Shown piece after piece: positions 58,230 through 64,000 of a stretch of 64,000 bases of DNA. The position numbers and the translations under genes were made by a program. The stretch's first letter is position 1. Each line of letters starts with the position of its first letter. The DNA comes from Actinoplanes oblitus (lineage in GTDB: Bacteria > Actinomycetota > Actinomycetes > Mycobacteriales > Micromonosporaceae). The stretch is from positions 5,037,501 to 5,101,500 of the forward strand of contig NZ_CP126980.1 in NCBI RefSeq assembly GCF_030252345.1, read 5' to 3'. The notes under the pieces were generated by a model. It ran no database searches, was not told where the DNA came from, and saw nothing but the letters and a program-made list of their open reading frames with translations.

Positions 58230-58606
58230 GCGGCGCGTTCGGCGGCGCCGCGCTCCACGCAGAACTCGTTGCCCTCCGGGTCGAGCATGGTCACCCAGCC
58301 GGTGCCGTCCGGCTTGCGGTGGTCCTCGTGGATCGTGGCGCCGGCCGCCTGCAGCTGCGGGACGAACTCGTCGCGGGTACCGGTGGGCGGCTGGATGTCC
58401 AGGTGCAGCCGGTTCTTGGCGGTCTTGCCCTCCGGCACCTTGATGAACAGGATCCCCGGCGCGTCCGGGAACGCCGGGGTGAGCAGCGCCTCCTCGGCGG
58501 TGGACTCCTCGTGCAGCTGGTAACCGGTCAGCGCCGCCCAGAACGTCGCGATGGTGACGGCGTCGCGGGCGTCGACGGTGATGTGCCGGATCGGGTTGCT
58601 CGTCAT
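58226..58606 (-). CDS. VOC-superfamily (glyoxalase-like) protein
   Basis: 126 residues. Two beta-alpha-beta-beta-beta modules: IRHITVDARDAVTIATFWAA, then LHLDIQPPTGTRDEFVPQLQ and WVTMLDPEGNEFCVERG. The last is the hallmark VOC ending, with metal-binding Glu in EFCVE and His in LHLDI. The substrate is unknown. An ATG nine bases upstream (58615) is an equal alternative. Confidence 0.9.
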   Translation of the reverse strand: MTSNPIRHITVDARDAVTIATFWAALTGYQLHEESTAEEALLTPAFPDAPGILFIKVPEGKTAKNRLHLDIQPPTGTRDEFVPQLQAAGATIHEDHRKPDGTGWVTMLDPEGNEFCVERGAAERAA

Positions 58607-58658
58607 GGCGGTCATCCTGCCCGATGCCGCACATGCCTGCCCGGCAGCGCCCTAGATC

Positions 58659-58704
58659 GTCAACTCACGGTTGACGGTGCCCGCTTCGTCAACCTATGGT
58701 TGAC
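58659..58704. promoter_or_regulatory. Twin palindromic operators GTCAAC-N5-GTTGAC
   Basis: GTCAACTCACGGTTGAC at 58659-58675 and GTCAACCTATGGTTGAC at 58688-58704 are two perfect 6-bp dyads with 5-base centres, 29 bases centre to centre. The second ends 3 bases before the ATG of the Clp_N/HTH gene. The arrangement strongly suggests cooperative repressor binding that also blocks translation start or the promoter. Confidence 0.82.
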
Positions 58705-58707
58705 GGC

Positions 58708-59430
58708 ATGACGCAGATTACCCCGCCCGTCCGGCTGGACGACCTGATCACCGCGATCACCCAGAACCGTCCCGACGCCCCGCTCGACCGGCTCTCCGAC
58801 GCGGTCCTGCTCGCCGACCACCTCGGTGAGCTCGCCGACCACCTGATCGGCCACTTCGTCGACCAGGCGCGCCGCTCCGGCGCCTCGTGGACCGACATCG
58901 GCCGCAGCATGGGCGTGAGCAAGCAGGCCGCGCAGAAACGGTTCGTCGCCAAAGACAAGATCGACATGTCGCAGGGCTTCAACCGCTTCACCACCGTCGC
59001 CCGCAGCGCGATCGTCGCCTCGATGAACCAGGCCAAGCGGCACCACAACGGGGAGATCACCCCGGCGCACCTGATGCTCGGCCTGCTCGACCAGCCGGAG
59101 GGGCTGGCCGTCGCGGCGGTCCGCGCGCAGGGCCTGGACCTGGACGGGGTCCGCGAGCGCCTGGTCGCGGCCCTGCCCGAGCGGGTCGACGAGCTGCCCA
59201 CCCTGACGCCGTACGACGCCCGCTCCCGCAAGGCGCTGGAGCTGACCTTCCGCGAGGCGCTGCGCCTGTCGCACGACGACATCGGCACCGGCCACGTGCT
59301 GCTGGCCCTGCTGGAGGAGGAGCAGCCGGACGGCGGCCTGCTCAACGGCCTCGGCCTGACCAAGGCCGCCGTCGAACCGGTGGTCGTCGCTGGCCCGCAG
59401 GAACCGGGCCAGGATCATTCCGGCAGCTGA
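58708..59430 (+). CDS. Clp N-terminal-domain protein with an N-terminal HTH
   Basis: 240 residues. Residues 30-75 contain an HTH-like segment, ARRSGASWTDIGRSMGVSKQ then AAQKRFVAKD. Residues 90-220 are a double Clp_N repeat: FNRFTTVARSAIVASMNQAK, HLMLGLLDQPEGLAVAAVRA, and RSRKALELTFREALRLSHDD, IGTGHVLLALLEEEQPDGGL. It lacks the ATPase of ClpC. Such proteins are regulators that sense proteins or peptides through the Clp fold. It probably binds the twin palindromes in front of its own gene. Confidence 0.88.
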   Translation: MTQITPPVRLDDLITAITQNRPDAPLDRLSDAVLLADHLGELADHLIGHFVDQARRSGASWTDIGRSMGVSKQAAQKRFVAKDKIDMSQGFNRFTTVARSAIVASMNQAKRHHNGEITPAHLMLGLLDQPEGLAVAAVRAQGLDLDGVRERLVAALPERVDELPTLTPYDARSRKALELTFREALRLSHDDIGTGHVLLALLEEEQPDGGLLNGLGLTKAAVEPVVVAGPQEPGQDHSGS

Positions 59431-59452
59431 CCTCCGGTACGCCGCGGCGGCG

Positions 59453-59977
59453 TCACCCGAGCGGGAAGTCGGTGAGCGTCTGCCACGAGTCACCCGGCTC
59501 GCGGCGGCCGGTGATCAGCCGCAGCGCCGTGACCCGGGCCCGGATCGGCAGTCGCTCCCGCAGCTGCGCGGCCGCGTCGGCCAGCGCCGGCGCCGGCTGG
59601 TCGTGCCCGACCGTCAGGTGCGGGATCACCTCGGCGAACTGGCCGCCGTACGGCTGGGCCGCCGGGAACCGCACCGCGAGCCGGTTGGTCAGCTCCCGGA
59701 ACGGCTCGGCCGGGTTCGGTGACAGCCACAGCACCCGCTGGTCGAACCAGCCGAGCTTGTCCAGGCTCAGATAGAACCGGGGTACCCCGGCGGCGATCCG
59801 GCGCACCGCGGCCAGGGCCGGCGTGCTCAGCTGCTCCGGCGGCAGGAACGGGAAGATGACGGTGATGTGCGCGGGCACCCCCCACGAGGCGGACCGGTCG
59901 AGACGGGCGCGCAGACCGGCGACGGCCGGCTCGGCCTCCGGAATCGGGACGATCAGGGCGCTCTGCAGCGGTTCCAT
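59453..59977 (-). CDS. 2'-5' RNA ligase/phosphoesterase-family protein
   Basis: 174 residues from MEPLQSALIVPIPEAEPAVA. The two HxT motifs are PAHITVIFPFLPPEQL and VIPHLTVGHDQPAPAL, the catalytic pair of the 2H phosphoesterase superfamily. It should hydrolyse or ligate cyclic phosphodiesters in RNA or small molecules. It converges with the Clp_N gene. Confidence 0.9.
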   Translation of the reverse strand: MEPLQSALIVPIPEAEPAVAGLRARLDRSASWGVPAHITVIFPFLPPEQLSTPALAAVRRIAAGVPRFYLSLDKLGWFDQRVLWLSPNPAEPFRELTNRLAVRFPAAQPYGGQFAEVIPHLTVGHDQPAPALADAAAQLRERLPIRARVTALRLITGRREPGDSWQTLTDFPLG

Positions 59978-60091
59978 CCGCGAAGTGTGGTCGATACGCG
60001 TCGTGGCGCAAAGCACATACTGACGTTTGTCATGGGCGAGCCGTGACGCATAGCCGGGGACCGGGCGCGGCGGGGCCACGACACTGTCGGT

Positions 60092-61030
60092 ATGACGCTC
60101 ACCGCTTCACCCGACCTCACGGCCGCCGACACGGGGCAGCTGGCCGTGAACCTGGACGGCGTGGTCAAACGTTTCGGCGCGGTCACCGCCGTGGACGGCA
60201 TCGACCTGCGCATCCGCCCCGGCGAGGTGGTCGCCCTGCTGGGGCCCAACGGTGCCGGCAAGACGACCACCGTGGACATGCTGCTGGGCCTGTCCCAGCC
60301 CACCGAGGGCACCGCCCGGGTGTACGGCCGGCCGCCGCACGAGGCGGTCGCGCTGGGCTTGGTGTCCGCGGTGATGCAGACCGGCGGCCTGCTCAAGGAC
60401 TACACCGTCGCGGAGACCGTCCGGCTGACCGCCGCGCTGTTCGGCCGGCCCCGCTCGGCGGTCGACGTGGCGCTCAAGCGGGCCGGGATCGCCGACATCG
60501 GCGACCGGCTGGTCGGCAAGTGCTCCGGCGGGCAGCAGCAGCGGCTGCGGTTCGCGATGGCGCTGCTGCCCGACCCGGCGCTGCTGATCCTGGACGAGCC
60601 GACCACCGGCATGGACGTCGGCGGGCGCCGCGAGTTCTGGGACGCGATCCGCGAGGACGCCGAGGGCGGGCGCACCGTCATCTTCGCCACCCACTACCTG
60701 GAGGAGGCCGACGCGTACGCCGACCGGATCGTGCTGGTGCGCCGCGGCCGGATCGTCGCCGACGGCACCGCCGCCGAGGTCAAGGCGCTGGCCGCCGGCC
60801 GGACCGTGCGGGCCACCCTGCCCGGCGCCGAACTGGCCGACCTGACCCGGATCCCCGGCGTCGAGTCCTCCGAGGTGCGCGGCGACACCGTCTACCTGCA
60901 CGGCCGCGAGACCGACGAGATCGCCCGCTACCTGCTCACCCAGACCGCCGCGCGGGACCTGGAGATCACCTCCCGAAACCTGGAAGACGCGTTCCTGACC
61001 CTGACGGCCGACGAGGAGACCGCGGCATGA
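60092..61030 (+). CDS. ABC transporter ATP-binding protein (export type)
   Basis: 312 residues. Walker A GPNGAGKTT at 51-59, Q-loop near VMQTGGLLKDYTV, signature KCSGGQQQRLRFAMALL, Walker B LLILDEPTTGMDVGG and the H-loop FATHYLEEADAYADR. The C-terminal 80 residues (TIFATH onward, RVRATLPGAELADLTR) are the DrrA-like extension. The stop overlaps the permease start (ATGA), giving a drug or lipid exporter pair. Confidence 0.94.
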   Translation: MTLTASPDLTAADTGQLAVNLDGVVKRFGAVTAVDGIDLRIRPGEVVALLGPNGAGKTTTVDMLLGLSQPTEGTARVYGRPPHEAVALGLVSAVMQTGGLLKDYTVAETVRLTAALFGRPRSAVDVALKRAGIADIGDRLVGKCSGGQQQRLRFAMALLPDPALLILDEPTTGMDVGGRREFWDAIREDAEGGRTVIFATHYLEEADAYADRIVLVRRGRIVADGTAAEVKALAAGRTVRATLPGAELADLTRIPGVESSEVRGDTVYLHGRETDEIARYLLTQTAARDLEITSRNLEDAFLTLTADEETAA

Positions 61031-61821
61031 CCGCCACCGCCACCCCCACCACCGCGCAGACGCGCACCCTGCCCAGGTTCGGCGGGTTCAGCCTCGGCAT
61101 GCTGGCCCTGGAGTTGCGCCGGCTGATCCGCAACAAGCGCACCGTCATCTTCACGTTCATCATGCCGGCCGTCTTCTTCCTGCTGTTCGGCACGAGCGCG
61201 AACTACAAGCACGAGCAGGTCGGCAACGGCAACGTCACCGGCTACGTCATGGTCAGCATGGCGGTGTACGGGGCGATGCTGGCCACCACCTCCGGCGGCG
61301 CGATGGTCTCCATCGAGCGGGCCGCCGGGTGGAGCCGGCAGCTGCGGCTCACCCCGCTGCGACCCGCCGCCTACATCGGCGTCAAGCTGGTGCTGGCGAT
61401 GGTGATCGGCGCGGTCTCGGTGGCGGTGGTCAACGTGGTCGGCGCGTTCACCGGCGCCGAGCTGGACACCGGCCCGTGGATCGCCTGCGCCCTGCTGTCC
61501 TGGGTGTGCTCCCTGGTGTTCGCCGCGTTCGGCCTGTTCATGGGCTACCTGCTGCCCAGCGAGAACGTGATGCAGATCCTCGGCCCGGCGCTGGGCCTGC
61601 TCGGTCTGGCCGGTGGCCTGTTCGTCCCGGTCGACAAGCTCGGCAGCACCCTGGAGACGATCGCCAAGTTCACCCCGGTGTACGGCGTCGGCGAGGTGGC
61701 CCGCTACCCGCTGACCCACAGCGACAACCTGTGGCAGGCGATCCTGAGCGTCGTGGTGTGGACCGCGCTGTTCGCGGCCGGCGCCATCTGGCGCTTCCGC
61801 CGCGACACCGCCCGGGTCTGA
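61027..61821 (+). CDS. ABC-2 type permease
   Basis: 264 residues with six membrane segments: LALELRRLIRNKRTVIFTFI (cytoplasmic start of helix 1), VMVSMAVYGAMLATTSGGAM, RPAAYIGVKLVLAMVIGAVS, LLSWVCSLVFAAFGLFMGYL, ILGPALGLLGLAGGLFVPVD, AILSVVVWTALFAAGAIWRF. The ABC-2 family exports drugs, polysaccharides or lipids. It is coupled to the ATP-binding gene and precedes the two-component genes, which probably regulate it. Confidence 0.92.
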   Translation: MTATATPTTAQTRTLPRFGGFSLGMLALELRRLIRNKRTVIFTFIMPAVFFLLFGTSANYKHEQVGNGNVTGYVMVSMAVYGAMLATTSGGAMVSIERAAGWSRQLRLTPLRPAAYIGVKLVLAMVIGAVSVAVVNVVGAFTGAELDTGPWIACALLSWVCSLVFAAFGLFMGYLLPSENVMQILGPALGLLGLAGGLFVPVDKLGSTLETIAKFTPVYGVGEVARYPLTHSDNLWQAILSVVVWTALFAAGAIWRFRRDTARV

Positions 61822-61842
61822 CTGGCCGGTACCGTTCCTGTC

Positions 61843-62964
61843 ATGGCCCCGGCACCTTCGGAGACACCCGGCCGCGTCGGTTTCCGCGCCGGCTGGGTGT
61901 TCGCCGCGATCTGGCTGTTCTACCTGGGTGAGAACCTCAACGCGCTGCTGCGGCATCCGGCCGGCATGTGGCGCGACGTCGGCCTGGTCGCCCTGGCCCT
62001 GTTCGCCGTCACCTACGTGCTGCTGGTCAGCATCATGCGCAAGCCCCGCTCCGACGGCGGCTACCCGCCGTCGGAGCTGCGCATCTGGCTCGGCCTGCTG
62101 GTCCTGCTCGCGCTGGCCCTGCTGCAACTGCCGGCCGCCGGGCAGCACATCCTGACCTGCACCGTCTACATCGCGGCCAGCGCGGTGATGGGCCTGCCGT
62201 TGCGGTCCGGGCTGGCCGTGGCGGTCACCATCGCCGTCGCGGTGGAGGTCGCCATCCGGGTGGTGCCGGAGTGGCGCACGACCAGCCAGGGGTACGCCCT
62301 GGCGGTGGTCCTCGCCGCGGCCGCCACCTGGGGGATGCGGCTGGCGTTCGAACGGCAGGGCCGGCTGATCCAGGCGCAGAACGAGCTCGCCGAGCTGGCC
62401 GTCGCCGACGAACGCTCCCGGATCGCCGGGGACCTGCACGACATCCTCGGGCATTCGCTGACCGTCGTCGCGGTCAAGGCGGAACTCGCCCAGCGGCTGC
62501 TCGACGTCGACCTGGACCGGGCCCGCGCCGAGCTGCGCGACCTGGAGTCGCTGGCCCGCGACGCCCTGGCCGACGTGCGGGCGACGGCGCTGAACATGCG
62601 CGGCATCTCGCTGCCCGGTGAGATCGCCGCGGCCAAGGCCGCCCTGGCCGCGGCCGACGTCAAGGCGGAGCTGCCCGGCGCCGCCGACGACGTGCCGACC
62701 CGGTACCGGGAACTGTTCGCCTGGACGATCCGGGAGGCGGTCACCAACATCGTGCGGCACAGCCGGGCGCGGCACGCCGAGGTGCGGCTGTGCCCGGACA
62801 GTGTCGAGATCGTCGATGATGGGCAGGGCTGCACGTCGACCGCCGGTGGCGGGCAGGGCCTGGCCGGGCTGCGCCGGCGGGCCGACGAGCTGGGTGCACG
62901 ACTGATCGCCGGGCAGCGGGGGGACCGGCCCGGATTCCGAGTACGAGTGGAGGTCCCCTCATGA
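61843..62964 (+). CDS. DesK-like sensor histidine kinase
   Basis: 373 residues. Residues 15-170 are five to six membrane segments (VFAAIWLFYLGENLNALLRH, LVALALFAVTYVLLVSIMRK). HisKA_3 follows with ERSRIAGDLHDILGHSLTVV, the His near residue 199. The ATP-binding domain has IREAVTNIVRHSRARHAEVR and GGGQGLAGLRRRADELGARL. The class is close to membrane-fluidity and antibiotic sensors. It overlaps the response regulator by four bases and follows the ABC exporter. Confidence 0.92.
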   Translation: MAPAPSETPGRVGFRAGWVFAAIWLFYLGENLNALLRHPAGMWRDVGLVALALFAVTYVLLVSIMRKPRSDGGYPPSELRIWLGLLVLLALALLQLPAAGQHILTCTVYIAASAVMGLPLRSGLAVAVTIAVAVEVAIRVVPEWRTTSQGYALAVVLAAAATWGMRLAFERQGRLIQAQNELAELAVADERSRIAGDLHDILGHSLTVVAVKAELAQRLLDVDLDRARAELRDLESLARDALADVRATALNMRGISLPGEIAAAKAALAAADVKAELPGAADDVPTRYRELFAWTIREAVTNIVRHSRARHAEVRLCPDSVEIVDDGQGCTSTAGGGQGLAGLRRRADELGARLIAGQRGDRPGFRVRVEVPS

Positions 62965-63572
62965 TCAAACTGTTGCTGGCCGACGATCAGGCGCTGGTCC
63001 GCGGCGCGATGGCGGCCCTGCTCGACCTGGAGCCCGATCTGAAGGTGGTCGCCGAGGTCGGCCGTGGTGACGAGGTGCTCGACGCGGCCCGCGCCCACGA
63101 GGTCGACGTGGCGCTGCTGGACGTGCAGATGCCCGGCCTGGACGGGATCGCCGCGGCCCGGCTGTTGCAGGAGTCGCTGCCCGGCTGCAAGGTGCTGATG
63201 GTGACCACGTTCGGCCGGGCCGGCTATCTGCGCCAGGCGATGGCGGCCGGGGCCAGCGGGTTCGTCGTCAAGGACACCCCGGCGCGGCAGCTGGCCGACG
63301 CGGTCCGCCGGGTGCACCAGGGTCTGCGGGTGGTCGACCCGGCCCTGGCGGCGCAGAGCCTGGCGCACGGCGACTCGCCGCTGACCGAGCGGGAGTCCGA
63401 CGTGCTGCGCGCCGCCCGCGACGGCGGCACGGTCGCCGACATCGCCCGCGAGCTGCGCCTGTCCGACGGCACGGTCCGCAACCACCTGTCCGCCGCCATC
63501 GGCAAGACCGGCGCGCGCACCCGCGCCGAAGCCGTCCGCCTCGCCGTCGACAACGGCTGGCTGCTCGGCTGA
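62961..63572 (+). CDS. NarL/LuxR response regulator
   Basis: 203 residues. Acidic residues D8/D9 and the phospho-acceptor D54 (VALLDVQMPGLDG) are present; the Lys is in GFVVKDTPARQL. The HTH is LTERESDVLRAARDGGTVAD followed by IARELRLSDGTVRNHLSAAI and GKTGARTRAEAVRLA. It should act with the kinase it overlaps to control the ABC exporter. Confidence 0.94.
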   Translation: MIKLLLADDQALVRGAMAALLDLEPDLKVVAEVGRGDEVLDAARAHEVDVALLDVQMPGLDGIAAARLLQESLPGCKVLMVTTFGRAGYLRQAMAAGASGFVVKDTPARQLADAVRRVHQGLRVVDPALAAQSLAHGDSPLTERESDVLRAARDGGTVADIARELRLSDGTVRNHLSAAIGKTGARTRAEAVRLAVDNGWLLG

Positions 63573-63863
63573 CCCACGGCGGGCGGACCGCTGCCGGGCC
63601 CGCCCGCCGCCCCACTCTCGCCACGCCCCGCCGCCCCGCCGACCTGGCCGCCCCCTCGGCTGCCGGCCCTCGGCTGCCCGGAAACAGCTGGTCAGCGTGC
63701 CTGTCAAAGGCGCGACGGGCGGGCCGCGGATCTGCTATGCGGCCGACCCCGGTACTTGAGAAGAAATTCGGAGTGCAACCGAGCGGCAACCGAGAGCGAC
63801 CACTTGCTGCACCCGTAGCCGCGAAAAGTTCCCCCTGCAGCCACCACCACGGGGGGAATCGAC
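63573..63863. other. Intergenic leader before the sigma-factor gene
   Basis: About 290 bases. The first half is C-rich (the run CCCGCCGCCCCACTCTCGCC) and the second half falls to about 55% GC (GAGAAGAAATTCGGAGTGCA), where a promoter for the sigma gene is expected. GGGGGGAATC precedes the ATG as ribosome binding site. No gene is seen. Confidence 0.5.
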
Positions 63864-64000
63864 ATGACCGCGACCACTTCGCCGACTGCCACCAGCACCA
63901 CCGCCGTCCGTTCCGTGACCCGCGAGCAGGAGCAGCTGATCCGCGACAACATGGCGCTGGTCGGGCACATGGTCCGCGAGATGCTGTTCAAGGTGCCGCC
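63864..64000 (+). CDS. Sigma-70 family factor (WhiG/FliA- or SigF-like), N-terminal part
   Basis: The first 45 residues are visible, MTATTSPTATSTTAVRSVTR then EQEQLIRDNMALVGHMVREM and LFKVPP. The helix LIRDNMALVGHMVREMLFKV corresponds to region 1.2/2.1 of WhiG/FliA-type or SigF-like factors. The rest lies beyond the window, so the group is a judgement based on the spacing of conserved residues. Confidence 0.6.
   Translation, partial: MTATTSPTATSTTAVRSVTREQEQLIRDNMALVGHMVREMLFKVP

Noticed and set aside
1..64000. rRNA or tRNA genes
   Set aside because: No rRNA core sequences or tRNA cloverleaf with a TΨC-like GGTTCRANNCC arm next to a plausible acceptor stem was recognised; a dedicated tRNA search was not possible here.

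Overview
The window is high-GC actinobacterial DNA with strong G/C bias at third codon positions, many GTG starts, ATGA/GTGA stop-start overlaps and mycothiol-type actinobacterial families. Gene content (SigE-family ECF with adjacent membrane partner, AfsR-like STAND regulator, DUF2975/Xre pair, DUF6204, TIGR03086, and at the right edge the start of a sigma-70 gene that resembles the WhiG/FliA group) fits a Micromonosporaceae member, perhaps Actinoplanes or a relative. This is inference from gene families only; no rRNA or tRNA lies in the window.

Layout. 1-10.4 kb: small stress and housekeeping genes (ArsR fragment, TauE exporter, DUF2975/Xre pair, double GNAT, YciI, SnoaL-like, ECF sigma with its membrane partner, secreted GH10 xylanase, phosphotransferase plus HIT protein). 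10.6-16.2 kb: a structured CTAG-rich repeat, abutted by a 5.5-kb Tn3-family element with clear 38/39-bp inverted repeats and a 5-bp target duplication. It carries an intact resolvase, a broken transposase and a GAF/STAS signalling cargo. 16.3-26.7 kb: AfsR-like regulator, ricin-type lectin, DHA2 efflux pump, DGPF protein with ECF42 sigma factor, a two-component system, a second copy of the CTAG-rich repeat, DHFR-like and MaoC proteins, and a cobalamin-riboswitch-controlled cbtBA cobalt transporter. 26.9-31.3 kb: a decayed zone with a broken S8 peptidase, a solitary Tn3-type inverted repeat, a cupin/HTH/ADH/MFS module whose MFS gene has an internal deletion, and a res site with a resolvase relic.

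31.3-47.8 kb: amino-acid permease with divergent TetR, a run of small metabolic and unknown genes, a sulfur module (MFS, MBL-rhodanese, divergent ArsR-rhodanese), a Tn3 transposase scrap, TerC, and a TetR/thiolase pair with two palindromic operators. 47.8-64 kb: thioesterase with a low-complexity insert, a decayed NACHT NTPase, secreted M1 metallopeptidase, methyltransferase, TPR/MarR pair, LysR/DapA-like pair, an epimerase, a Clp_N-HTH regulator behind twin GTCAAC-N5-GTTGAC sites, an RNA-ligase-like protein, and an ABC exporter followed by a two-component system.

The most distinctive features are the accumulated Tn3-family remnants (at least four loci), the transposon-borne GAF/STAS module, the two-copy structured CTAG-rich intergenic element, and several genes with altered catalytic residues (an alpha/beta hydrolase with GHAMGG in place of GHSMGG, and a persulfide-dioxygenase-like protein lacking two conserved acidic/His positions). 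Coordinates of starts are judged by eye from ribosome binding sites and overlaps.
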